Positions 8,378 to 15,659 of a DNA stretch of 64,000 nucleotides are shown here, piece by piece (within the stretch, counting starts at the first letter, position 1; every line of letters begins with the position of its first letter). The DNA comes from Tsuneonella sp. CC-YZS046 (GTDB lineage: Bacteria; Pseudomonadota; Alphaproteobacteria; Sphingomonadales; Sphingomonadaceae). The stretch spans positions 2,290,001-2,354,000 of the forward strand of contig NZ_CP141590.1 of the NCBI RefSeq assembly GCF_035581365.1. The letters run 5' to 3'. A model generated the notes under the pieces. It had not been told where the DNA came from. It searched no databases and saw nothing but the letters and a program-made list of their open reading frames with translations. Position numbers and translations under genes: made by a program.

Positions 8378-8629
8378 TCAAATCCAACCGGACAGGGCCG
8401 CAATCAGCCACCACAAGGCCAGGCTGAAGACCAGGCCGATGCCCCACCATCCCCAATGGATAGGCGGCGCGCCCAACTGGCTCTGGCGGACCGAAGACTG
8501 GGTGGCGGGTGCAGGCATTGGGGAGTCTCCGTCCGGTTCCTGCCCGTCCTTATGCGCCGAATTTGCAAAGCCTTGGTAAACGTCCGGACGATCGTCCGGG
8601 GCATCCTCCAGCTTCGACTGATCTGACAT
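8378..8629 (-). CDS. Small membrane-anchored protein of unknown function
   Basis: An 83-residue protein with a hydrophilic, Asp/Pro-rich N-terminal half and one C-terminal membrane helix (GWWGIGLVFSLALWWLIAAL). GAGGAG lies about 11 bases before the ATG. It follows the lasso ABC transporter gene by 57 bases on the same strand and may be the last gene of that operon, although small tail-anchored proteins like this are also common elsewhere. No function is recognised. An overlapping plus-strand frame looks less protein-like. Confidence 0.55.
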   Translation of the reverse strand: MSDQSKLEDAPDDRPDVYQGFANSAHKDGQEPDGDSPMPAPATQSSVRQSQLGAPPIHWGWWGIGLVFSLALWWLIAALSGWI

Positions 8630-8686
8630 TCGGCACCGCTCCTCTACGGCGGTGCGACTTTCCTCTTGAACTGGCGCCCCTGCCGA

Positions 8687-10480
8687 TCAAGTAGCGCTAT
8701 AGGCGAAATCGCCCTCGGCGTCGATGACTTCTCTGATATGGCCGGATTCGCTGGCGATCATCGCGTCCAGAGAGCCTGCGGCGGTCACTTCGCCATTCTC
8801 CAGCACGATAACATGATCGGCGAAGCTGACCATGGACGGCCGGTGCGCCACCGCGACCACCGTCATGCTGTCGCGCAAGCCGGCAATCGCCTGGGCGACC
8901 CGCCGCTGGCTCAACGCATCGAGCGCGCTGGTGGCTTCATCGAGAATGAGCAGATCCGGTTTGCGCAGCAAGGCGCGGGCAATGGCAATGCGCTGGCGCT
9001 CGCCCCCCGAAAGGCCCCGTCCCCGGTCGCCGATGCGATGTTCCAGCCCACCGGGAAGCATCCTCACGAAAGTCGCAGCATCGGCAATCTGCAGCGCGGC
9101 CCAAAGTTCGGAGTCGGTTGCTTCCTGCCGGGCCAACCGCAGGTTCTCGGCGATGGTCGCGTTGAACAGGAAGGTTTCCTGCGGAACATAGGCCACCCGC
9201 CCGCGCCACCCCTGGCAATTGCCGACCTCCAGCACGTCATCGTCCACCGCGATTTCGCCTTCATCCGGCTCGATCAGGCCGAGAATGAGATCGACCAGGG
9301 TCGACTTGCCGCTGCCGGTCGGGCCGACCAGCGCGGTTATGGAGTGGGCCGGGATGGTCACATCGATATGGCTGAGCGCGTTCTTGTTCGCATCCTGATA
9401 GCGGTAGCTGACATCCCGAAGGCGCAGGCAGCGGCGCAAACGCGGCGTCGGCAGACATTGTTGCGGGTTCTGCTCGGCATTGCTTTCCGCCGCATGCAAG
9501 GCCCCGAACATGGCTTCCACGCCGCCGATCTGGGTCAGCAATTCCTGCAGCGAGGTATGCAAGGTGACGATCCGGGGGGCGAGGCGCATATACAGGAACA
9601 GAAGCGCCACGATCTTGGCCAGCCCAAGCCCGGCATAACTCAGCGCGAACCAGACGAAGCCAGCCAGCGCGATGGCGGTCGACACCTGATAGATCGTCGT
9701 GCTGCGCGCCCGCACGACCACGAACCCGACGTTGCCGTTGCGTATCTCGCGCAGGATATCTTTCATCGCTCCGACATGCCGGTCCTCCAGCCCGAAGGCC
9801 TTGGCAGTGCGCAGGCCGTTGAAGAATTCGTCGGTGATCCGGAACTGCGTCTGGCGCGCCTCGACCAGCCGGCGGCCTTTCTGGAGGGTCTGACCGCGGC
9901 CGGGCAGCGTTATCAGCAGAAGTACCAGCCCGACCCCCATGGCCAGCAAAGTCATCTGCCATGACAGGAACAATGACAGGCAGGTCAGAATCGCGGCCAT
10001 CGCCAGCGATTGCATGAAGGAAAGCAGAAGATTGATGGTCTGCAGCAGCCGGTCGCTGTCTCCCGTCACCACATGCGTCATGTCGGCGGTTCGCCAATTG
10101 CTTACGGCGGACCAGCGCGTGGCCGCCAGCGCGGCGAACAGCCGTGCGCTCATCCGTTCGGCAAAGCCGAAGGTCACTCTTGCATTGAAGGCTTCCTTGC
10201 GCTCCAGCGCCAGGGAGCGCAGCACGATCAGCACGACAAACGCCCCCAGCACCAGCGGCAGCGACGGCGTGAACCGGATTCCGACCAGGGGTATGGTCAG
10301 GGGCACGGCGCCCTTGCCCATCACATGCAGCAGCGGAATCAGCAGCGCAACAGACAAGGCTTCGGTCAGCGATCCGATCGTCTGCAGGAGCACTGCCTTG
10401 TCGAAATCCCGTCCGGTTTCCCGCCTTACCAGCGCGATCAGACGCGCGATGCGCAGCGGCTCAGGTGAAAGCGCGGGCAT
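8687..10480 (-). CDS. Lasso peptide ABC exporter (D protein)
   Basis: A 597-residue half-transporter with an N-terminal six-helix ABC transmembrane domain and a C-terminal nucleotide-binding domain. The latter shows Walker A GPTGSGKST, signature LSGGERQR, Walker B LLILDEATSALD and the H-loop AHR. There is no N-terminal C39 peptidase domain, as expected for lasso exporters, because the leader is cut by B1/B2. Its ATG overlaps the end of the kinase gene by 20 bases, so it is translated from the same transcript. It would export the mature lasso peptide and provide self-protection. Export of a glycan precursor is the less likely alternative. Confidence 0.88.
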   Translation of the reverse strand: MPALSPEPLRIARLIALVRRETGRDFDKAVLLQTIGSLTEALSVALLIPLLHVMGKGAVPLTIPLVGIRFTPSLPLVLGAFVVLIVLRSLALERKEAFNARVTFGFAERMSARLFAALAATRWSAVSNWRTADMTHVVTGDSDRLLQTINLLLSFMQSLAMAAILTCLSLFLSWQMTLLAMGVGLVLLLITLPGRGQTLQKGRRLVEARQTQFRITDEFFNGLRTAKAFGLEDRHVGAMKDILREIRNGNVGFVVVRARSTTIYQVSTAIALAGFVWFALSYAGLGLAKIVALLFLYMRLAPRIVTLHTSLQELLTQIGGVEAMFGALHAAESNAEQNPQQCLPTPRLRRCLRLRDVSYRYQDANKNALSHIDVTIPAHSITALVGPTGSGKSTLVDLILGLIEPDEGEIAVDDDVLEVGNCQGWRGRVAYVPQETFLFNATIAENLRLARQEATDSELWAALQIADAATFVRMLPGGLEHRIGDRGRGLSGGERQRIAIARALLRKPDLLILDEATSALDALSQRRVAQAIAGLRDSMTVVAVAHRPSMVSFADHVIVLENGEVTAAGSLDAMIASESGHIREVIDAEGDFAYSAT

Positions 10481-11393
10481 TTTCTGTCTCGCATGCGAGG
10501 AAGGGGCCCAATTGGGAAATTTCCTCCAGGCTGTGCTTCACGGTGAGAATATCCGCATCGATATGCAGCGCCAACGCCGCCGCGCGAGCGAACAGCCGCG
10601 CGGTCTGCGCCGGAACATTGGCAGCCGGCCCCAGCCTCGGATAATGGGAAAAGCGGATCAGCGCATGGAGCTTCTCGGGCTGGCTCAATGGCCTAATTGC
10701 ATTGCGGGTTCCCCGCGCAAGGCAGTGTATCCTGCCCAGCGGAACCGCCGCTCGCGGCATCCGCGCCTTCAGGCGAACGCGAGACTTGCCTGCCGTATAG
10801 CAACCGTCATCGGGCTGCAGCACAGTGTATGATCCTTTCGGGAAGGATGAAAACATGTGCTTGTCCAGCTTCATCGCGGGATAGCCGGGGCGCACGACAA
10901 GCTGCCCCGAAGAAAGCCGCTCTATCGCCACGACATCGTCGGAAATCAGCGGAAATCCGGATGCGATCAGCGCCGCCGCCGTGGTGGATTTGCCCGAACC
11001 CTTGTCCCCCAGGAAAACATGGGCCGTGCCGCCGATCATCACGGCGCTGCCGTGCAGCACCAGCAATCCCTGGCGGTGCAGCAGAACGGAGAAAACCGGG
11101 CCCAGCAGCGGCATGCCGATCAGGCGACGGTCGAATTGCGGTTCGACATCGACTTCAATCGCAGTGGGATTGCGCACCAGGAAGCGTCCCACATCCTGAA
11201 ACTCGATCAAATCGCCGTCCGGAGTGATCCGGTAGTTCCGGAAATCGTCGAAGCGAAAGACGGAGCCGGGAATATCAGCCCGCCTTATCGTCAGCTCCGG
11301 CCTGGACGGCACAACGGCCTCGGCTTCGAGCACCTCGAAATCCGAGCCGATCGTCAGCCCATAGGCACGGAAATGAAAGCCGGCCCCACTCAT
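10461..11393 (-). CDS. HPr-kinase-like lasso peptide kinase (K protein)
   Basis: A 310-residue protein with the HPr kinase/phosphorylase fold. His 114 in LHGSAVMI precedes the P-loop GDKGSGKST (about 129-137), followed by SDDVVAIE as the Walker B region. The start at 11393 overlaps the cyclase stop (ATGA). Characterised homologues of the PadeK type phosphorylate the C-terminal Ser of lasso precursors, and here the precursor indeed ends in Phe-Ser. True HPrK regulators also carry an N-terminal DRTGG domain and sit near ptsH; neither is seen here. I therefore call it a tailoring kinase of the lasso cluster. Confidence 0.88.
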   Translation of the reverse strand: MSGAGFHFRAYGLTIGSDFEVLEAEAVVPSRPELTIRRADIPGSVFRFDDFRNYRITPDGDLIEFQDVGRFLVRNPTAIEVDVEPQFDRRLIGMPLLGPVFSVLLHRQGLLVLHGSAVMIGGTAHVFLGDKGSGKSTTAAALIASGFPLISDDVVAIERLSSGQLVVRPGYPAMKLDKHMFSSFPKGSYTVLQPDDGCYTAGKSRVRLKARMPRAAVPLGRIHCLARGTRNAIRPLSQPEKLHALIRFSHYPRLGPAANVPAQTARLFARAAALALHIDADILTVKHSLEEISQLGPFLACETENARAFT

Positions 11394-13258
11394 TCCGCCG
11401 CCTCGGGCAGATGTTGATGGAATGCATAGGGCATCAGGCCGCGCTGGTGTTCGAGCCAACGCCCCAACACCACCGCCCGCCAGATCTGCTGGAACTTCGC
11501 ACCTTCGAGAGTTCCTTCCTGCCGCAGTGTCCGCCAGCTTGCCCGCAGGCCATCCATGTCGGCGAAACGCGCCAATTCCCCGGCATCGGCCTGAAGACTC
11601 CGCTCGACCAGTTCACCATGCCGGGCCAGCATCGAACTGCGGATGCGGTCGGTAAAATCGAACTTGTCTAACCGCGTGGCGACGGCGGGCGGCAGCAGGC
11701 CAGCCATCGCCTTGCGCAGGATCAACCGGGAAACTCCGTTCGCCCATTTCTCGCTGGCCGGAACCGTAACGCAAAAGCTCACTAGATCGACATCCATGAA
11801 TGGCATGCGGATCTCGACCCCCGCCGCAGCGGCATTGTGATCGAGCGCTTCCAGCGCATGCGCGAACAACGGAGCGGACAGCTTGCTGAGGTGCGCGGCC
11901 TGCTCGGTGGGACGCGGGCGACCATCGGGCGCATAACGGACGGGGTCATCCACCCGGCGCTTCCGCTTGAGCAGCCAGCCCGCCCGGCGGCGCCAGCCCC
12001 GCAGCCCCCATCGGCGGACCAGCCGCCAGAACCGCTTGCCGCGCTCGGGCCGCAAATCCTCCGAAGCGCCCAATTCCCGCCAAAGCCGCAGCCAGCGGCC
12101 GCTTTCCGCAAGCTCCTGAAAGATGCTATTGCCGTATGACACGACTTCGTCACCGCCATTGCCATCCAGCAGGATGCGAACATCGCTCTGCTGCGAAATG
12201 GTGCGTATGAAATATCGCAACGTGGCCATGTTCGGACCCAGGATCGGCTGGTCCTGCTCCGCAACGATCGCGTCGCAATCGTCAAAGGCGGAAATGCCCG
12301 ACCCATCCACACGATGGGCATGAAAACCGAACCTGTCTTCCACTGCCGCGATGTATTCGGATTCGTCCACTCCCCCGTCGAACACCAATGAGAACACCGG
12401 GACATCGCCCAGCTTCCGATCGGCCTGGCCCGATCCGATCACCGAGACGATGGACGAGGAATCCAGACCGCCGCTCAACAGCGCGCCCAACGGCCGCGTC
12501 GTGCGCAGCCGCCGGTCGACGGCCTGCCTGAACAGGGTCCTGAAATCGGCCGCCGCGTCACGCCGGCGAACCGGCAAACCGGGATTCAGCGACCAGTAGC
12601 GTGTGACCTTGAAGCCATTTCGATCGGCCCAGCCATGATGGCCCGGCAGCAATCGATACACCCCTTCGAAGGCAGTGAGTTCCGGCCGGTGTCCGCCACG
12701 GTCGCCATCCACGAAACCGGCAATGGTCTGTTCCCTAACGTCGAACGGCGCCTGGGCCATGGCCTGCAGCCCCTTGATCTCCGAAGCGAAATGGAATGCC
12801 CCCGCCGCCTGACGCCAGAACAGGGGCTTCACGCCAAAGTGATCCCTGCAGAGGAACAGCCCGGCCCTGGACGGGTCCCATATCGCGAAGGCGAAATCGC
12901 CGCGCAGCAGAGCCGGCAGACCATCGCCGAAATGCCGGTAGGCGGCCAGCAGCAGCACCTTGTCGTGGCAATGCCGCCATTCGAAATCCGGAGATGCCCC
13001 GCTATCGCGCAGCGCGGCCAGCAATGCATCCCGATTGTCGAGGCGGCCATCGAAGCTCAGCACGTAACCGTCCCGGTCGATATGCATGCCATTGCAGCCG
13101 GTGTCGAACAGGCCGTGGCCCAGCACAACGGTATCGCCCGGATATAGCGAGAATCCGTCCGGGCCGCGATGCGCCATGGCATCAAGCCCGGCCTGCACCT
13201 GGCAGGAAAGCGTCGACCGATCGGAAGCCGGGGTCAGGATGCCGCAGACCCCGCTCAT
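11390..13258 (-). CDS. Lasso cyclase, asparagine synthetase-like (C protein)
   Basis: A 622-residue protein homologous to glutamine-dependent asparagine synthetase. The N-terminal Ntn-type domain starts MSGVCGIL, so the catalytic Cys expected at position 2 is absent and glutaminase activity is unlikely, as in other lasso cyclases. The synthetase domain has the PP-loop LSGGLDSSS, used to adenylate the ring-closing Asp or Glu side chain before macrolactam formation. It starts immediately after the B2 stop (TGAATG) and overlaps the kinase gene by four bases. Its position between B2 and the kinase, and the nearby precursor, make a lasso role much more likely than asparagine synthesis. Confidence 0.92.
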   Translation of the reverse strand: MSGVCGILTPASDRSTLSCQVQAGLDAMAHRGPDGFSLYPGDTVVLGHGLFDTGCNGMHIDRDGYVLSFDGRLDNRDALLAALRDSGASPDFEWRHCHDKVLLLAAYRHFGDGLPALLRGDFAFAIWDPSRAGLFLCRDHFGVKPLFWRQAAGAFHFASEIKGLQAMAQAPFDVREQTIAGFVDGDRGGHRPELTAFEGVYRLLPGHHGWADRNGFKVTRYWSLNPGLPVRRRDAAADFRTLFRQAVDRRLRTTRPLGALLSGGLDSSSIVSVIGSGQADRKLGDVPVFSLVFDGGVDESEYIAAVEDRFGFHAHRVDGSGISAFDDCDAIVAEQDQPILGPNMATLRYFIRTISQQSDVRILLDGNGGDEVVSYGNSIFQELAESGRWLRLWRELGASEDLRPERGKRFWRLVRRWGLRGWRRRAGWLLKRKRRVDDPVRYAPDGRPRPTEQAAHLSKLSAPLFAHALEALDHNAAAAGVEIRMPFMDVDLVSFCVTVPASEKWANGVSRLILRKAMAGLLPPAVATRLDKFDFTDRIRSSMLARHGELVERSLQADAGELARFADMDGLRASWRTLRQEGTLEGAKFQQIWRAVVLGRWLEHQRGLMPYAFHQHLPEAAE

Positions 13259-13687
13259 TCACCGCGCTCCGATCAAGGGCGAAAACGCGGCAAGCTCGGT
13301 TTGCGTGCCGCCCAGCACGATCTCATCGCCGCTGATGAGCCAGGCATGGGCGTCGAAGGGTTTGTCCGCGGTCTTGCGCACGCCGACATGGATTTCAGAG
13401 CCATGGCCCTTCAATGCCAGCATCCGTTGCCCGGCCATGGCGCGGACAAGGCAAGTCGGCCGCAAGACGAAACGCGCGGCCTGATCGACCGACCAGGCAA
13501 TCCGGCGCGCAAGGGCGGTCGGAGCCTGTGCTTCCCGAGCCGTTGCGGCACAGCCTTCTCTCGGATCGCCGAAACCCTTCAGGCTCAGAAGAATGCGGGC
13601 TTGCCAAAGATAGCAGAACGCTAGCCCCAGCAGCCACTTTTCGCGCCAGAGCAACGACAGCAACGCCGGGCGGTGCAGTTCAGGCAT
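13259..13687 (-). CDS. Lasso peptide leader peptidase (B2, transglutaminase-like)
   Basis: A 142-residue transglutaminase-fold cysteine protease of the lasso B2 family. The catalytic Cys 79 lies in RPTCLVRAMA and the His 114 in FDAHAW, matching the C...HAW pattern of microcin J25 McjB C-terminal domains. It would remove the leader after the Thr-Leu pair of the precursor. The gene overlaps B1 by eight bases and ends directly before the cyclase start. In this cluster B is split into B1 (recognition) and B2 (protease), as in many alphaproteobacterial and Bacillus clusters. Confidence 0.92.
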   Translation of the reverse strand: MPELHRPALLSLLWREKWLLGLAFCYLWQARILLSLKGFGDPREGCAATAREAQAPTALARRIAWSVDQAARFVLRPTCLVRAMAGQRMLALKGHGSEIHVGVRKTADKPFDAHAWLISGDEIVLGGTQTELAAFSPLIGAR

Positions 13688-13964
13688 GTTCGCGCTCTTC
13701 GATCAGGCCAGCGCCCGCCATCGCGCCGATCCAATCGGCGACATCGGCTTCGGCCACATCCGGGCTTACCTCGAATGCGCCGGTAAGCGCCGAACAGAGC
13801 GCGGAAAAATCCGCGCCCTTGAGTAATTCGCCCCACAGGAAATAGCCGGTGCCTGCCAGCGAGTAATATACGTTCTTCGTGGTGTCGAGCAGCGCCGCCC
13901 CATCATCGAGATCGCTGTAAATGACGCTGGCAGCCGGCCGCCAGGCTTTCTCCGCTGTTTCCAT
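13680..13964 (-). CDS. PqqD-family RiPP recognition element (lasso B1)
   Basis: A 94-residue PqqD-like winged-helix protein. Such RiPP recognition elements bind the precursor leader and deliver it to the B2 protease and the cyclase. Visible are the DDGAALLD beta-hairpin and a Tyr-Phe-Leu-Trp helix typical of the family. I choose ATG 13964, six bases after GGAG, over the adjacent GTG at 13967. It follows the precursor gene after a gap that contains a strong hairpin and overlaps B2 by eight bases. Confidence 0.92.
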   Translation of the reverse strand: METAEKAWRPAASVIYSDLDDGAALLDTTKNVYYSLAGTGYFLWGELLKGADFSALCSALTGAFEVSPDVAEADVADWIGAMAGAGLIEEREHA

Positions 13965-14003
13965 CACCTGCTCCAGACCCGTGACATGAAAACGCCGAAA
14001 GAT

Positions 14004-14040
14004 ATTCGGGGGGCCAGGACCGGGGCCCCACCCCCCGAAT
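14004..14040 (-). terminator. Hairpin between lasso precursor and B1
   Basis: Perfect ten-base arms ATTCGGGGGG (14004-14013) and CCCCCCGAAT (14031-14040) enclose a 17-base GC-rich loop that can pair further. No T-run follows on the minus strand. A stem-loop here would reduce read-through or protect the precursor message, giving more A than B1-D. This is a common arrangement in lasso operons. Confidence 0.6.
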
Positions 14041-14061
14041 CAAGTTCCACCCAAAAGGCGG

Positions 14062-14078
14062 CCTGATCTGGGATCAGG
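14062..14078 (-). terminator. Small hairpin spanning the precursor stop codon
   Basis: Seven-base arms CCTGATC and GATCAGG with a three-base loop contain the TGA stop of the lasso precursor. It could protect the 3' end of the precursor transcript together with the larger hairpin 22 bases further on. Confidence 0.4.
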
Positions 14079-14223
14079 AAAAAGTGAGATCACCCCGCGG
14101 AGTGTTTGCCGGAAAAGGGAAATCGGTGAAGTCCCCATCCGTACCACCGAGAGTGATTTCTTCAAACGAACCAATCTGGCTCACTTCTGGTTTTTGGTAG
14201 GCTTGTTTTTTGGAAGTCTGCAT
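14074..14223 (-). CDS. Lasso peptide precursor (A), predicted RGD-containing core
   Basis: A 49-residue precursor read directly from the minus strand; AGGAAGG lies eight bases before the ATG. The leader holds Tyr9, Pro12, Val14, Gly18 and Thr24 in the exact spacing of the lasso leader pattern YxxPxLxxxGxxxxxTxG, with Thr at position -2. The predicted 24-residue core begins at Gly26. The ring would be GGTDGDFTD, closed between Gly1 and Asp9, the only acidic residue at positions 7-9. The tail, core residues 10-24, contains ArgGlyAsp at 18-20 and ends in Phe-Ser. The terminal Ser fits phosphorylation by the kinase at 10461. The gene heads the A-B1-B2-C-K-D operon. Confidence 0.93.
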   Translation of the reverse strand: MQTSKKQAYQKPEVSQIGSFEEITLGGTDGDFTDFPFPANTPRGDLTFS

Positions 14224-14307
14224 AACACTTACCTTCCTGAATTTGGGTTAGGCACGACGCTTCACCCAGCACAAAGGCTCTCATGGTGCGCCGCATGAGT
14301 CAATATG

Positions 14308-14320
14308 TTGCGACGCACAA
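14308..14320 (-). promoter_or_regulatory. TTGCGACGCACAA box before the lasso operon
   Basis: This 13-mer lies about 85 bp upstream of the precursor ATG. It matches the boxes at 4222-4234 (one difference) and 5938-5950 (one difference) in the exopolysaccharide control regions. A related half, GGTGCGCCGCATGA, lies 15 bases nearer the gene. It is a candidate operator linking the lasso operon to the surrounding locus. Confidence 0.5.
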
Positions 14321-14489
14321 ACGAGATGGCTTGAACTTGGCTATTTACCTTTTGTTTCCCATTAAGGGACAGGAAATACGGCAGTTCGTTTTAAATGTGC
14401 GATAGTGTGCATATGCAATATCTCCGATTCGAATCGAGAATCCGAGTCGGAACGATGCAATCCGCAGGGAAAGGGCGGGCAGCCGGATT

Positions 14490-15659
14490 CTAGCGCCGAT
14501 GGCGCACAAGCCACGCCAAGGGACGATTGAACCATATAGGCACTTTTCCGCCCGTGGCATCCTGGTCGCGCGACATATCCGTCAGGTCGAACGCCAATTC
14601 CGCGGCCAGATAGGCCGGCTTGCACCACAGGAGATAATGGCTTGCGTTCTTTATCGACGTGCCGAAGCGCGTGGCTTCCAGCTCGGTCGCGCCTTCGCCA
14701 TTCAGCGCCCGCCGCGCTGCCGCCACGAGCAGACGGACACTCAGCGGAGCGGCCTTGCGCCCCACCGGATGCTCCGTCTCGAACAATTCGCTACACAGGA
14801 GGAATGCTTGCCGCAACGCACGCTCGGCGGGTTGTTTTCTTTGCCGGCTCAGGAGAGCGCTGGTGCCCTCCGGCCCGAGTTTGCGGGCGATTATGGCCAT
14901 GTCCAGCAGCCATTTCAGTCGGGACCAGGCGTGGAGGGCGCCATGCAGCGCGAGGTATGCCGGCTCATCCTCCTCGCCCAATGTCATCACTTCCACCTGC
15001 CCGAACAGCCTGACGGCACGCGCGCGGCGCATGATGCCGGGATCGCACAAGGTGCGATTGTCGAACAGGCGATGGTGCAGTTCCACGACCGTTCCGTTGG
15101 ACGGCAGGATGTAGACCCAATCCTTGCTGCGCTTCACCCATCGGGCCAGTTCATCGGATGGCGGATCGCCCTCAGGCTCCACCCTGCGATAGCCGAGCGC
15201 GGTCAAGGCGCCATGGCCGCGATCCAGATCGCCGGGCGAGACAACAAGGTCGATGTCGTGGTTGACGCGCAGGCCCATGCGCCCATGCCCTTCCGAAGAC
15301 AGCACCATGCCCTTGATGACCAGAAAAGGAACGGTTTCCCCGTCCAGTGCGGCCTTGATCCGGCACAATTCGCCGAACATCGCCATTTCATGAAACAGGG
15401 CAGCCTTGGCTTCCCGGCGGAACTCGGCCGCGACCGGCGCGGGCACACCGGCGGCCGGCCCCAGCGCCTCCAGCCGGTGCGCGGCAAGGGGCACCACGCG
15501 GTGCCTGCGGGCATGGGCCAGGACCTCCGCCCAGTCCACATCGCCCAGCGCCTCGATGCGCCGGAGCCTGACAGGGTCCGCATCTGCGATCCATGGATCG
15601 GTCAGCGCGAGAAGCGCCCGGAAAGCCTCGCTGCCCCGAGGCGGGCGGCGATCAGCCAC
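14490..15659 (-). CDS. Nucleotidyltransferase family protein (NTP_transf_5 type)
   Basis: A 389-residue protein of the uncharacterised nucleotidyltransferase family PF14907. The family signature is seen as LVIKGMVL followed by RVNHDIDLVV, the DxD-type metal site. Such genes recur in or beside lasso clusters that carry HPr-like kinases, as I recall from the family literature, so a role in modifying the peptide or its phosphate is possible but unproven. It lies 266 bases upstream of the precursor on the same strand, and its start overlaps the stop of the upstream phosphatase-family gene by eight bases. It may therefore belong to that transcript instead. Confidence 0.82.
   Translation of the reverse strand: MADRRPPRGSEAFRALLALTDPWIADADPVRLRRIEALGDVDWAEVLAHARRHRVVPLAAHRLEALGPAAGVPAPVAAEFRREAKAALFHEMAMFGELCRIKAALDGETVPFLVIKGMVLSSEGHGRMGLRVNHDIDLVVSPGDLDRGHGALTALGYRRVEPEGDPPSDELARWVKRSKDWVYILPSNGTVVELHHRLFDNRTLCDPGIMRRARAVRLFGQVEVMTLGEEDEPAYLALHGALHAWSRLKWLLDMAIIARKLGPEGTSALLSRQRKQPAERALRQAFLLCSELFETEHPVGRKAAPLSVRLLVAAARRALNGEGATELEATRFGTSIKNASHYLLWCKPAYLAAELAFDLTDMSRDQDATGGKVPIWFNRPLAWLVRHRR

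Noticed and set aside
8349-8579. A plus-strand small frame after the phosphomannomutase
   Set aside because: It overlaps the minus-strand membrane protein gene, which has a ribosome site and a clear membrane helix.
11390-13258. Plain asparagine synthetase
   Set aside because: The N-terminal Cys2 needed for glutaminase is absent, and it lies between B2 and the kinase of a lasso operon with a good precursor.
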